The notes below the pieces were generated by a model, which was not told the DNA's origin, made no database searches, and saw only the letters and a list, made by a program, of their open reading frames with translations. Position numbers and translations under genes: made by a program. From Linanthus parryae (Eukaryota > Streptophyta > Magnoliopsida > Ericales > Polemoniaceae), in NCBI GenBank assembly GCA_023055425.1, contig JALGPY010000033.1, positions 2,536,908-2,600,907 on the forward strand: a stretch of DNA of 64,000 nt, read 5' to 3'. Below are positions 31,722 through 43,205 of the stretch, piece after piece; within the stretch, counting starts at the first letter, position 1; each line of letters begins with the position of its first letter.

Positions 31722-33186
31722 TGATAACACCGTTTTCGGAGTTATTTTATGCCTTATCTTTCTAGGTTTTGCGTGCTCAACATGGAGAATTTGTCCTCTT
31801 TTGAGTAAATTATGTTAAAATGTGAGAATATGAGTTCATGAGCTGTACTTGTTGAATCCGGGCGTTTCTATGGATATTTTGAGCTTTTATCGTGATAAGA
31901 TCGCGGGTTGTGTTTTTGTGTTGTGATTCATAGGAAAACAGGGCTTGGGAGGATCATGCGGGAGATGGAAACGAGCTTCGGAAGTAAGGAACTCAAAGAA
32001 AAAGTCAAAGAAGAAGTGCAGAAAAACGGAGTCTTCGGACGAAGACAAATGTCTACGTACGAAAAATCATACTTAGCCAAAATTTTGAAGTCTGAAGATC
32101 TCTTCCTAAACAAGCTTGCAGTACATACATAAGAAGACCTTCGTACGAAGAGGAATTGTCTTCGCACAAAGACTCTTCGTACGAAGAGAAAAGTATTCGT
32201 ACGAAGACATCGCAGAAAACGCAGGATTTTTGGGGCTTTTGTGTAGTTTATCCAAACTTTGTAGTGTTGTTATGGAAACGTATTTAAGTGTTTTAAGTCG
32301 TGATTTTCAGTTGTTTTTCACGTTAGAAACATATCTTGGAGAGCTAGAAGCCATTTTTGGAGCTTGGGAGCTTTGGATCACTCGTTTGGATTCTCAACTC
32401 TTTCTTTTCCTTAGCTTTTGTTATGAGATACATGAAACTCGTTGTTTTGAGTATGAATCGTAGTAGCTAAACCCTTTTTGCTGGGAATTTTTGTTTGGCG
32501 TAGCTACAGTTTGCTATAAACTTGATGTTTGAGATTGTGATTCAAGTTTTCAACTTAATCTATCATGTCTTTTATTATTATGGGTTGTTTATGAGTTTGA
32601 TTCTATTATTCTTGCGCGTAGCTAACGTAGGAGTAATTTTAATTGACATTCACGTGGTAACTCCGTGAAGGTTAGTCGGTAAAGTGAATAATCCACCTAG
32701 TTGAATCAATATTTGGTAACTCGGTATTGTTAGCTAGGATCGTTGGAGTAGAATTGTGAAGTCTAATGCATGCTTAAAATGAAATAGACTTGGTAACTCG
32801 GTGTATTTTAGTTTAGGCATAGATGATTCTCTTGGTAACTCGGTAAATTTTACATTGCTCGATTAATAGTAAAAGACACGTTGTTGTTTCACAAATCAGA
32901 GCATAAGTTTATATCATCCCTAGTGAACCTAGAGAATTCCCGGTATTTTCCCTCTTTTTAGAAAATTCATAAATCACTCTTTGTTAATCGTGAACCATTC
33001 CACTCGATTAATTGAGAATCTTGTTATTTTAATTTTAGAAGAATTAAAACAACAAACAACTTTGCGAATTGCCCACATAAGGTTTAAGATAATAACTGGT
33101 TTAATAAAGTCCATTGGGTTCGACAACCCGGATTTCCGGATTACTATTACACGCGACAACCGTACACTTGTGGTAAGATCGTGTCT
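31722..33186 (+). repeat. 3' LTR of element A
   Basis: TGATAACACCG to about GTGTCT, 1465 bp, pairs with 5890-7356. Beyond it lies Angela-1 gag (GGGTTCACGGTCGACCAAGA). The exact last bases are uncertain because the terminal CA has changed. Confidence 0.88.
32031..32208. repeat. Palindrome array of A's 3' LTR
   Basis: The array matches 6198-6376 but with decayed half-sites (CTTCGGACGAAG, CTACGTACGAAA, CTTCGCACAAAG, ATTCGTACGAAG). Two stand before and four after the GCTTGCAGTAC spacer. The TATTTAAG box at 32281-32288 is 72 bp downstream, as in the 5' LTR. Confidence 0.88.
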
Positions 33187-33187
33187 A

Positions 33188-34800
33188 CTAGGGTTCACGG
33201 TCGACCAAGAGTTGGCCACCGATCTCGTGTTGAAATCGTTGCCTTAAAGTTATGGACATTTCATCATGAACTATAACATGAACGAGATCGTGAAACCACT
33301 TCCAGATTTACTCAATATGTTGAGGACATTTGAACAAAGCATCAAGAAGGGTAAGGGCAAGGCCATTATGATGGGACAGAAATGAAAGGGCAAAAGGTTA
33401 GCCTCATCCTCCAAGGGAAAAGGCAAGTCAAGTTCAAGGAACCTGTCCTTAAACCTGTTGGTGGCATTGCCAAAGGTGTGACTAAAGGTGAGTGTAAGTA
33501 CTGCAGTCAGCCTGGACATTGGAGGAAGAACTGCCCAAAATATCTGGAGGACAAGAGGCTTGGAATAGTGATTCCACCACCAACAGGTATTTTTGTTGTA
33601 GATGTCAATTTAACTATCTCTACATCGTGGGTATTGGATACTGGATGCAGATCTCACATTTGTCAATATGTGCAGGATCTAAAGAGAAGTAGAAGATTGG
33701 CTAATGGGGAGATAGACTTGCGCGTTGGGAATGGGGAAAAAGTTGTTGCATTGACCGTAGGCGTGTACGAGCTGTCTCTGCCTTCAGGATTAGTTTTCGA
33801 ATTAAATAATTGCTATTTCGTCCCTGCTATGAGCAGAAACATTATTTCTATTTCTTGTTTGGACAAGGAAGGTTTTATTATTTCAATAAAGAACAATTGT
33901 TGTTTCATTTATTTTAATAATATTCACTATTGTAGTGCGCACTTATTTAATGGACTATATGTCCTTGATCTAAGCAGTCATATAAAAAAAATTAATACTA
34001 AGAGGATTAAAATAAATTATTTAAATCCTGCTTACTTATGGCACTGTCGTTTAGGCCACATAAACGAGAAACGTGTATCTACACTCCATAAGGATGGATT
34101 TCTAGACTCATTTGATTTTGAATCATATGAGACATGTGAGGCTTGTTTATTGGGAAAAATAACAAAGTCCCCTTTCAATAAGAAAGGCGAGAGGACTAGT
34201 GAGAAATTTTCGCTCGTGCATACTGATGTATGTGGGCCATTTGCCACGTATGCCAGGGGTGGTTACATCTACTTCATAACATTTACTGATGATTTCAGTA
34301 GATATGGATTCGTATACCTTATGTAGGCCAAATTCGAATCCTCTGAAAGGTTCAAAGAATTCAAGAGTGAAGTAGAGAAGCAACTTGGCAAAGGTATCAA
34401 GGCTCTACGATCAGATCGTGGAGGAGAATACTTGAGCCAAGAGTTTGACGACTATCTTAAAGAGTGTGGGATCGTGTCCCAATTCACTCCACCCGGAACG
34501 CCACAATGGAATGGCGTGTCCGAGAGGAGGAATCGAACACTATTAGATATGTTTCGATCTATGATGTGTCAAACCGATCTTCTATTATCATTTTGGGGCT
34601 ATGCTCTATTAAGTGCAGATTTCACCATTAACTGTGTTCCATCTAAATCAGTCATGAAGACACCACATGAGATGGGAAGTGAGAGGTGTCCCACACTGTC
34701 GTTCATGAAAATTTGGGGTTGCGACGTCTATCTAAAGCGTTTACAATCAGACAAGCTAGGACCAAAGTCGGATAACTGTAAGTTTTGTGGGGTACCCTAA
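33188..34800 (+). pseudogene. Angela-1 gag C-terminus, protease and integrase, broken
   Basis: Gag resumes at the GFTVDQELATDLVL segment, with TAA near 33244 and TGA at 33379-33381. The frame 33382-34326 holds a zinc knuckle CKYCSQPGHWRKNC, the protease site VLDTGCRSHIC, the pre-integrase HCRLGHINEKRVSTLH...CEACLLGK finger and the integrase start HTDVCGPF, DDFSRYGFVYLM. A TAG stops it at 34324. Homology continues in frame (LRSDRGGEYLSQ; TPQWNGVSERRNRTLLDM with the catalytic Glu) to a stop at 34800, where a frameshift lies. The order protease-integrase-RT identifies Ty1/copia. Confidence 0.92.
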
Positions 34801-35923
34801 GGAAACTAAGGGTTACTACTTCTACAACCCAACTGATAACAAAGTGTTTGTTACTCGGTCCGGCATGTTTCTAGAAAGAGAGTTTGTCTTTAAAGAAGAA
34901 AGTGGGAGGACTGTAGAACTTGAAGAAATTCAAGAACCACAAAACACTGATCATACTATGGAACATGAACAGGAACCACAAGAAGTTGTGGAACAGCATG
35001 TTCAAGTAGCACAAGAGCTTCGTAGATCTAGTAGAGTGCGCCAGGAACCCGAGAGGTATGGACTTCTCGTGACTGACACGATGCTCATATATCATGAGCC
35101 TACTACCTATGAAGAGGCCATGAAAGGGACAGACTCTCATAAGTGGCTTGAAGCTATTAGATCCGAGATGGAATCCATGCATACCAACAAAGTATGGAAT
35201 TTGGTGGAACCACCCGAAGGGGCGAGGCCCATAGGGTGCAAGTGGGTCTTCAAGAAGAAGATCGACATGGATGGTAATGTGATTACCTATAAGGGCCGAT
35301 TGGTGGCTAAAGGATTAAGACAGATTCATGGTATTGACTATGATGAAACCTTTTCACTAGTTGCTATGACCAAATCCATATGAATCCTACTTGCCAATGC
35401 AGCATACTACGACTATGAGATTTGGCAGATGGATGTCAAAACAGCATTACTCTATGGGAATCTCCTCGAGCACGTGTATATGATACAGCCGGAAGGTTTT
35501 GAAGACCCAAATCAAGCCAACAAAGTCTGTAAGCTGCAACGATCCATTTATGGATTGAAGCAAGAGACGGTAGCTGATTCTAGAATAGAGGCTGAGTATA
35601 TTGTTGCAAATGGCGCAGCAAAGGAAGCTGTTTGGATCAGAAAATTTGTTTTTGAACTTGGTGTGGTTCCTAGCATTGCGTATCCAGTTGAGTTGTACTG
35701 TGACAACACTGGGGCGATCGCGCAATCAAAGGAGCCCCGGTCACACCACAAATCCAAACACGAGCTCAGGAAGTTCCATCTTATTCGAGATATTATCGAT
35801 AGAGGAAACGTTCGGATATGCAAGATTCCTACAGATGAGAATCTATCAGATCCACTTACAAAGTCGCTTGTTCGGCGCAAGCATGAAGGGCACACTAGGA
35901 GCATTGGCATACGGGATGCTTAA
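34787..35923 (+). pseudogene. Angela-1 reverse transcriptase fused to RNase H by internal deletion
   Basis: Frame 34787-35383 gives the integrase tail and RT start (WNLVEPPEGARPIGCKWVFK, YDETFSLVAM), ending in TGA. Frame 35429-35923 gives MDVKTALLYGNLLEHVYMIQ and LQRSIYGLKQ, then jumps directly to ADSRIEAEYIVANGAAKEAV and LYCDNTGAIAQSKEP of RNase H. The RT catalytic YVDD block and the first part of RNase H, roughly 1 kb in a full copia pol, are missing at about 35564. The join keeps the frame. This copy cannot reverse transcribe. Confidence 0.9.
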
Positions 35924-35936
35924 GATTGGCTCTAGT

Positions 35937-35949
35937 GAAAGTGGGAGCT
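35937..35949 (+). promoter_or_regulatory. Polypurine tract of Angela-1
   Basis: GAAAGTGGGAGC lies directly before the TGTTGG of the 3' LTR, the normal plus-strand priming site. The phrase AGTGGGAGC also occurs in the leader near 3252. Confidence 0.75.
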
Positions 35950-38553
35950 TGTTGGAATAGATGCCCTAGAGGCAATCTAGTTTAGTATGAACTTGTTTTT
36001 GGCTGGAACATTTGTTGTATTATTTATTGGATATTTAATATAATTAAGTCCTTAGATTTACAATTGTGTTTTCTATCTTAAATATATCTAGTCCATTATA
36101 ATGATTAAATGGGACAATCCTCTATAGACCAGTATGGGGTTGGATTGATATAGAGATATCATGATCCAACACATTGTATGCATTAAGGGTAATGGCATAC
36201 TGGATTGACCCATCTCTGAGAAGGCTAAATACATGTTACGTAGAGTCACAAGCGCTTCTCGTGGTGACAAAGGTATTTTCATCCTTAGACTTGCAGTCAC
36301 TAGGTTATCTAGTTGTGGATTATTGTGATTTTGGTAGCGTCAAACGCTACACCGTAACTGGGTAGCAATAATGGCGTGTACTGGATACAATAAGAAGCAA
36401 GCTTAGAAATTGTAGTAGACGTAGATAGAATTTGTCCTTCCCACATAACGGAAGAAAATATCCGAGGCCACTAGAGGGATAGTGCTTATGGAATGCCTGG
36501 CAAGACTCAAATAAATCAATATGAGATATTGATGTGTATTTGCACGAATAAGGCTATTCCCATGATCGAGAAACTATGTATTGGATATACGAGTGTGACT
36601 TGTATGTCTCGTGTCCAATCCGGATATAGAGACAAAGGGATGTGACAATTACTTGCAAAAGTTTGTCGGATGACTATTCTATTAGTTGGCTAGAATGGAT
36701 GTCTTTCTAGAGACCGCTTCATATTAGCAAATTGTTGCTACCAACTAGATAGAACCTATGGGGTCACACGCTAGATAGAGTTGAACTAGATTTGGTAATT
36801 AATTAGGGGTAATTTACACAAACTACCCTCTAGTTTTAGTAAATAGGCATTGATCACCCTTACTGTTTGCCAATTCTCAGGAGACACCCTTAATTTGTGC
36901 CTAAATATTGACATCAAACACCCTTTAACTAACAGCCCGTTAGTCAAAGGATGAGTCCGTAAAATTTAATCTGAAATGCCCGTTGTACCCCTCTTTCTCT
37001 CTCCTTTCTCTACCCTATTTCACCCCAAATCGTAAACCCAGCACTGACCTCACCTACCTCCATGATTCCATCTTCATCGTCCAAGTTTAAATCCCCTTAC
37101 CACCGTCTCTTTCATTTCCGACAAGACCCATCCCTGATATCCACCACCACAATCTTCGTCTACGATTACCGGCGACAATCACCGAACAAACGTCCACACA
37201 GCACCACAAAATTCCCTGTCATCAAGCATCGCACCCACCAGCATCGAAATCAACCAGTCCTCTGCGTTCACCACTTCGAACCCAATTCGCCATAACCCCT
37301 TCAAACCCGTTCTCCCATAATCAAGAATTGAAGCTCTTCGAACACCCAACACAATCTGGCGCTGTCGATCGGGCCTATTGAATAGCCGGCGATTATTCGA
37401 GGTTTTGATGGGTGCAGTTATTTTACAAGGTGAATTTTGATTGTTGGGTTTTTTCTGGTTTCAGTTGGTGTTTGAGTGTTGACGATGGTGATTGACGTGG
37501 TCAAAGGTTGTGGTCAAGCAGTATATAACTCTCGATTTGGTGTAGGTCTGGTGTAGTTTCGATGAGGAGTCCTTGAACTCTCTACTTGTGGTATTTTTTA
37601 GAGAGCGCACAATTGTCCATGACTCCGTGCATTCAAGAAAACAGAGAGTTAGAGAGGTCGTGAATCGTGGACTGGAGGGGTATTGACGGTGGTGGGTTGA
37701 GAACGACGGTGGTGGTGGTTTTTTGTGGTGGGTTAAGCTGGTGTATGTGTGTGGCGATGTCGATCGGGAAGTTGGGAAGAAGTGGGTTGGAATGGTGGTG
37801 GTGGTCAGGAGAGGGAGAGAGGCGTATAGGATTGAAATAGAACTGATGTTGGAGGATAATTTGGTAACTTTGCTGATTACCGTTAGTGAAGTTAGAAATA
37901 AGGGTGTCTTCTGATGATTGGCAAACAGTAAGGGCGGTCATTGCATATTTACGAAAACCCGAGGGTAATATGTGTAAATTACCCATCAATTAATATGATT
38001 AATCAAATAGAAGGATCACTTTGCAACACCTTGCAAACTTAGTAGGACTAATATGCAATGAAGGGACTAATCTGAACTCATGTTGGATTAGGAAGGGCCT
38101 TTAGGTAGTTTACAAGGAGTTGTTGGACTATATAAATGATGCTCCTAGCTTCCTTCCCACACTAATGCTCATAACAAAAGTGGAGTGGGAGAGAACAAAG
38201 GAGAGAGAGCAAGACACAAGGAGGTCAAACCCGACCCCCTTGGTCCGCCCCCTACCCGTCGGCCACAAGAGGAAGCCGAGAGCTTCCTTTGTGATCTCGC
38301 TGCGTGATTTCTTCTTCCTCTTCCTCCGGTCCAAGCTAGAACTAAGGAGAAGGAAGATCTAGATCTCAACTCGAGGCGTGGATCAAACGTAGAGACGTGA
38401 CACAATTCACGTTACAAGTCATCACAGGAGAACCCTAAAGTGTGTAACATGATTCTTCCTTTACCATCGTTATGATTCTCTTCCTGTGATTTTTGAAGGG
38501 TATTGAATGGATAATTTATCTTTCCGCTGCGTATCCATGATAAAAAATCTACA
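35950..38553 (+). repeat. 3' LTR of Angela-1 with an inserted DNA transposon
   Basis: TGTTGGAATAG to CTACA. The LTR is interrupted at AATTAATTA by a 1.2-kb element (36807-37984). Without it the length is about 1.43 kb, close to the 1.42-kb 5' LTR. Scattered substitutions separate the two LTRs. Confidence 0.93.
36807..37984. mobile_element. Non-autonomous Mutator-like element with ~100-bp terminal inverted repeats
   Basis: The left end GGGTAATTTACACAAACTAC and the reverse complement of the right end (GGGTAATTTACACATATTAC) match, and similarity continues for about 100 bp (both contain CCCTTACTGTTTGCCAAT). Long inverted repeats fit Mutator-like elements. The flanks are AATTAATTA and ATCAATTAA; the AT-rich target makes the duplication unclear. 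The inside is unlike other repeats here and has a 77-codon frame (37062-37295) and GGTGG-rich sequence, possibly captured DNA. No transposase is seen. Confidence 0.75.
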
Positions 38554-38558
38554 ACTAT
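38554..38558. repeat. Target-site duplication of Angela-1, right copy (ACTAT)
   Basis: This matches 279-283 exactly and directly follows the 3' LTR. Confidence 0.9.
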
Positions 38559-38570
38559 TTTAAAATTAAC

Positions 38571-40470
38571 CCTTCGGTGTCGTTTGGGTAGAGTATAAGG
38601 AGGGAGCATAAGATAAGTTATACCCTCTCTTATTTTTATCAAGTGTTTGGGTGCCGAATGAGAGAGGGAATAAGTTATGTTGTCTTATGCAGATGGAGCT
38701 TTCAATGAACAAATTTTATTCCTCCAACATGGAGGTATAAGGTCGGGTAAGAAAATATAGCATATTAGGTTGCTGGTACGTTGACAAAAATACCCCCACA
38801 AACTATTTAATTTCCTACCCTTGTCCCCAAATCCTATCATTTTGGATTGATAACTATTGTTTTGAGGTTGATAACTATCATTTTGGAGTAGGTCCTCATG
38901 AGTTTGTTAACTATTATTTTGATATTGCATAACATTATTTGGCACCGCTTTCTTTACCTAATTTAGGGACTATTTAGTTATTTTTAGAAAAAGATCAAAA
39001 AGTTGCATACTTTGACATTGTTAAATTTTCTAAAATATTGTAGGTAACTTTTTTTAGAAAAATGTTGTTTACTTATGTTCTATTTTAGCTCCTAAAAAGT
39101 AGTTTTTATGAATAAAAAAATAAGAAAATTGAAGTTAGAAAAAAGTAACTTTTTTTAGGCCCTGCTTTCTTTGTCTAAAATTATGTGACTTTTAACTTTT
39201 TTAGGTCATAAAAAAGCTCTAATTTATTCATTTTTGTTACGATTTATGTTATGTAACTTTTTTACCTTTTTAAAAGAATAAAAAAAAATTAATTTCTTAA
39301 AATTCAACTTTTCTTACTTTTTACGCCTAAAATTTACTTTTTAGGAGCTAAAATAGAACATAAGTAAGCAACATTTTACTAAAATAAAAGTTACTTACAC
39401 CTTTTCAGAAAGTTTAATAATATAAAAGTAAGCAAATTTTTAACTTTTCTCCCCAAATTAAGGTAAAGAAAGCAGAGTCTTCTTTGCCTATTTTAGGAAC
39501 TTTTAACCTTTTTTAGGTCATAGAAAAAGTTCCATTTAATTCCTTTTTCATAGAATCTTTTTTAGATAATTTCTTTACCTTTTTTTAAGACTAAAAAAAG
39601 AGAAAAAAAAAATAGGTTATTTTTAACTTCAACTTTTGTTATTTATTACTCTTAAAATTTCCATTTTAGGAGATAAAATAGGAGCAGAGTAAGCAGCCTT
39701 TTTTTTCTAAAACTAAAAAAAAATCTTTTTAGAAAAATTAATAGTAGCAAAGTAAGCAACTTTTTTAACTTTTTAAAGAAAAAGGTAAAAATTGACCTGA
39801 ATTAGACAAAGAAAGGAGGGCCTTAGTCTTATAAAAAGGTAAACAAAAGTTACGTAACATTAACTGTAACGAAAATGAGTAAATTAGAACTTTTTTATGA
39901 CCTAAAAAATGTACAAGTAGTCTAATTTTGGACAAAGAAAGCAGGGCCTTTGAGTATGTATAATTGAGATAAATATGAAGACATTTTACCGTGCTTGCTG
40001 AAATTTTTCTTGGTTTAATTTAACTTATTTATTGTAGTTTTGTAACACCATGCCAATATGTACTAGTAATTTATAGTCCATACTTTGCTATGTTCATGTT
40101 GTATCCATGAATATATGTTATACTTGCATGTTACTACAAGTTTATTTCGCGTATTATTTTGTATACATTTTGACAACGTCACTATTGTGTAGAAAAAAGA
40201 GTATTAAAATATAAACATAAATACTAATACATTTTGTATACATTTTCCTCATCAATTTGAAATATACAATCTTTCATACAAAATAAAAGGGTATTACAGT
40301 AATTTTGGCACATATGCTGCCTCATATCCTGAATGATATCCGACATCACCCAAACACGGACTGCCAGCATATCTTATCAGGCCTTATCAGACAACATTCA
40401 TATCCTTGTTCATATCCCAACATAAACCTTATCCCTACATACCAAATCCTCTGCCCAAACAAGGCCTTCG
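38571..40470. mobile_element. Probable DNA transposon with imperfect inverted repeats, containing nested MITEs
   Basis: The left side GGTGTCGTTTGGGTAGAGTA (from 38577) resembles the reverse complement of the right side (GGCCTTGTTTGGGCAGAGGA, ending near 40469). Later blocks also pair (GTGTTTGGGTG; TGACAAAAATACCC against TGCCAAAATTAC). GGCCTTGTTTGGG is common at ends of PIF/Harbinger-type elements, but I cannot define a target duplication. No transposase is seen. Confidence 0.45.
38941..39949. mobile_element. Nested or dimeric MITEs with CTGCTTTCTTT ends
   Basis: The terminal motif AGGCCCTGCTTTCTTT starts at 39157 and its inverse ends at 39949, with matching subterminal sequence (TTTTTTAGGTCATAAAAAAG). 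Related ends occur at 38945 (CCGCTTTCTTTACC), 39477 (AAAGAAAGCAGAG) and 39823 (AAAGAAAGGAGGGCC). The pieces are nested or recombined. The sequence is very A/T-rich and noncoding. Confidence 0.65.
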
Positions 40471-40492
40471 TGTAATTATCACCTCCCCACTA

Positions 40493-40535
40493 AGGCCCTG
40501 CTTTCTTTACCTAAATTTAGGCGACTTTTTATCTT

Positions 40536-40576
<41 letters not shown>

Positions 40577-40870
40577 AACAACAACAACAACAACAAAAAA
40601 AAATGTTTACTTTGTGCCTAATAATTTTCTAAAAAGTTTTAGTTACATTTTTAGTAGAAAATTTTGTTTAATTAAATTCTATTTTATCTCCTAAAAAGTA
40701 GGCCTAAAAAAAAGCTTGAAGTTGGAAAAAACATATATTTTTTAGTCTTATAAAAAGGTAAACAAGTTATCAGACATACATTTTAACGAAAATGACCTTA
40801 TTAAAACTTTTTATAACTTTTAATAAAAGATAAAAAGTCGCCTAAATTTAGGCAAAAGAAAGCTAGGCCT
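40493..40870. mobile_element. MITE with GGCCCTGCTTTCTTT ends
   Basis: The left end AGGCCCTGCTTTCTTTACC and the inverse right end AGGCCTAGCTTTCTTTTGCC share the block CCTAAATTTAGGCGACTTTT. The element is about 380 bp, with a poly(A)/CAA run inside (40540-40605). It belongs to the same family as the cluster at 38941-39949. No coding capacity. Confidence 0.75.
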
Positions 40871-41635
40871 AAATGACTAAACCATGCTTTGTCAATTCTT
40901 TCTATGTTGACAATGACGGGGGTAATTGGAAAAATAACCGTCTGTGAATTGGTCTTAGAAAAATGCATTCGGCTGGATTGGTATTTGAAAAATAACCTCC
41001 TTTTTAAACACTAGGTAACAACTTTTGTTAGCAGGGGTAGTGGGACCATCCGATTCTCTCGTCTCCATCTTTCTCTCTCGTCTCCAATTTTATTGTCGTC
41101 TCCATCTCTCTCTCTTCTCCAAAAACAGGTATCTCTCATCTCCAAACACATGGGGAGATTTGTTAAATGACTCTGCTACCCTTGTCACCTCGAAACAAAC
41201 CCTAAAAAACGCGTACTCTCTCTTAACATTGAACTACTTCTATCTACCTTAACCTACCATGTACAATTGAATTTACTCCAACCGTAAACTTTATGAATGT
41301 ATACCTTAAACTCCTCAAGAATATGGCTCATTTGTCACTCTCATTGGCTCCAGTTCTCCCATAGAAGTTTCCCATTTGTCTGTACAAGTCTCTCTCTTTC
41401 CCCACTTTTGTTCTTCAGCTACGGTAAAAACTAAAGCTCTCATCTTTGTGTGCTTTTGTCCCTCCTATAGATCACAGTACTCTAAAATGTATGGTATTCT
41501 CATTTTTTGCTTTCATCCTTCTAATATGTCGATCACACTACTCTAAAATGTATGGTAAAAACTGAAACTCTCATCTTTGTGCTCTGTTCTTCATTCTGGG
41601 TTTGATGTGTGTTGTTGTATGTGGAGGTACTGGGA
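40871..41635. other. Unassigned stretch, possibly the start of element D's LTR
   Basis: No protein or known repeat end is recognised. It has a CTCTCGTCTCC-rich block (41055-41130) and two similar copies of CTCTAAAATGTATGGT (41470-41570). The start of D's LTR should lie here or just to the left, but I find no TGATAAC start. Confidence 0.35.
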
Positions 41636-41898
41636 CGAGTAGATTCATCAGCTCTGTCTTCTCAAAATACTGAGACGATACATATGCTCGTACCAGTCTA
41701 ACACGTGCACAACTCGGAAGAGCAAGAACTGCCAGACTGGGAGGAGTAATATCCCGTCAGGCATTTAAATCACAGACGAGAGATGACTCGTCCCAGTCTT
41801 GCATGTGAAGGACTAGTACAAGTAAGATACTCGTCTATGTCTTCTTCATGAGAAGACAAAGACGAGTATCTAACACGTGCACAACTGGGAAGAGCAAG
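41636..41898 (+). repeat. Hairpin-rich part of D's LTR, left of element C
   Basis: The region holds GGGACGAG/CTCGTCCC-type dyads such as GACGAGAGATGACTCGTC and a unit of about 195 bp (TCTAACACGTGCACAACT... GACGAGTA). A second direct copy is split by element C (41876-41898 and 50249-50395) and an inverted copy lies at 50400-50560. C's target duplication GCAAG ends the left part. Confidence 0.7.
41894..41898. repeat. Target-site duplication of element C, left copy (GCAAG)
   Basis: GCAAG precedes the TGACACGG end of C and recurs at 50249-50253 after TTATCA. It proves a single insertion. Confidence 0.92.
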
Positions 41899-43032
41899 TG
41901 ACACGGATTACTAGCGCGTATTACGCAAGCGTACGGTCAAGTAGTAGAGTGTGAGTATTTTTGTTACTCGGGTTGTCGATCCCACGGAGACAAGCTTGCA
42001 ACAAGGTTACAATTAACAATTAAATGTAGTTCACTAGGTAACCGGAGTAAAAAGTGTGTGTTTTGTGGTGTTGCCACCCCCAAACAAGTGGCTGTAGTAA
42101 AGACAGAGCAAAGGTAAACCGAAATTAAGAAGAGTTCTTAATCGATAAATGGAGAGAACTAGGAAATCTCATTGATCACCTAGGGTTGTAAACGATGTCC
42201 GGATTATCTGAGCAACACGTTAACTATATTCTAACTAAGCCGAGTAACAGCTCTGACTATCCCCTATCAGGTCTCAAGTCATTCTAATTCACGGTAGACT
42301 ACAATCTCCTATCGGTCTCTTGAGTCTACCGGTCCGTTCTAGTAGGTGAACGACATGCACAACAACGGGTCCTGCCAATCCACCGTTCCACAAAACAGTC
42401 GAATCTCACCTACCGAATCTACCCACACTAGCCAATCCTAACACGTCTCTTCTCAGTCTCAGTGATACGGGATTGATGTTCAAGTCTCATCCAAGTGAGT
42501 TAGAACCACTGTCGTGCATTCGCTAACTAAACAGTGTTTCCAGTTAATTACTCCATTAACATTGAGAATTAAGCACAGTACAAGAACAATTGAATTAAAA
42601 TATTGCTAACTTTAAGCATGAATCGACTATTGAGCAAACCCTAGTTCTTGAATCCTAGTTTATCTCCTAATCGTTTCACTCGAGTAGGATTACTAGCATG
42701 AACAAGAAACTTGAATTGATTCAAAAGAACAAATCAATAAATCATGAAGCAAAGATCAAATCCGGAAAATATTCATCGTTTACATGAACCCTAGGCTCTC
42801 AAATCGAGATGCCTAGCAAAAGTTGCTTAGCTACTCATAACTAAATAAGCAATACTCAAGTGTTTCTCCATTAAAATTGACTAAGAAAGGTAGGAAGAAG
42901 AGAAATCAAATACTAGAGCTTCAATGGTGAAGCTTTTTCTTCGCTGTCTCCTTGTTCTTCTCTTCTCACGTCCGTAGCATAGATGAATTAATCCAAAAAC
43001 GTGCCTCCCTCTTTTCCCCAACTCCTAGGTCA

Positions 43033-43044
43033 CTTAATATAATA
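43033..43044 (-). promoter_or_regulatory. TATA-like box of C's 3' LTR
   Basis: TATTATATTAAG on the minus strand is 73 bp past the palindromes. The 5' LTR has TATTGTATTAAG at 49709-49720, 74 bp past its own. Confidence 0.5.
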
Positions 43045-43116
43045 TTTTCCTCACTTCTTGACCAAAAGTTCTTAAAAATTGTATTGAAACCCCAAAATTT
43101 CGTGTATTGGGCATCA

Positions 43117-43205
43117 GACTAGTCTTAAGACCAGTCGGACTGGTCTTAAGACTAGCAGCGGGTGATTTTCCAGCAGATTTCGCCCAGATTCTAAGACCAG
43201 TCTGG
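43117..43205. repeat. Palindrome array of C's 3' LTR (GACTGGTCTTAAGACCAGTC)
   Basis: GACTAGTCTTAAGACCAGTC (43117-43136, one change from a perfect 20-bp dyad) and GACTGGTCTTAAGACTAG (43138-43155) form the TATA-proximal pair. A half-site lies at 43191-43205. The motif differs from those of A and B. Confidence 0.9.

Larger units (their letters stand above)
5890..33186 (+). mobile_element. Element A: Athila-type Ty3/gypsy retrotransposon, carrying nested element B
   Basis: Order on the + strand: LTR, Asp-tRNA PBS, gag, protease, RT, RNase H (cut by B at 11287-24848), integrase, conserved hairpin pair, palindrome array with TATA-like box, ORF3, 2.2-kb noncoding region with three AGTGTGGGGGT-type motifs, PPT, LTR. 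LTRs start TGATAACWCCG and end GTGACA or GTGTCT. RT precedes integrase, as in Ty3/gypsy; the PBS type and the extra 3' ORF point to Athila. Gag-pro-pol is one frame with several stops and a frameshift, and integrase has lost a catalytic Asp, so A is not autonomous now. Its left duplication is lost in a deletion; the right flank begins near 33187. Confidence 0.9.
284..38553 (+). mobile_element. Angela-1: Ty1/copia (Angela/BARE type) retrotransposon, nested host of A and B
   Basis: The element has a 5' LTR (284-1699), a decayed initiator-Met primer site, a 1.6-kb leader, a broken gag-pol in copia order (gag, zinc knuckle, protease, integrase, reverse transcriptase, RNase H), a polypurine tract and a 3' LTR (35950-38553). 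Both LTRs start TGTTGG and end CTACA, and the ends carry matching ACTAT duplications. Gypsy DNA interrupts gag between 3695 and about 33187. A Mutator-like element sits in the 3' LTR. The coding part carries stops, a frameshift and a large RT/RNase H deletion, so the copy is dead. The Angela assignment rests on the LTR start, the PBS and the domain order; no clade tree could be run. Confidence 0.93.

Noticed and set aside
37723..37989. Frames at the right end of the Mutator-like element
   Set aside because: They run through the terminal inverted repeat and overlap on both strands, so coding is unlikely.
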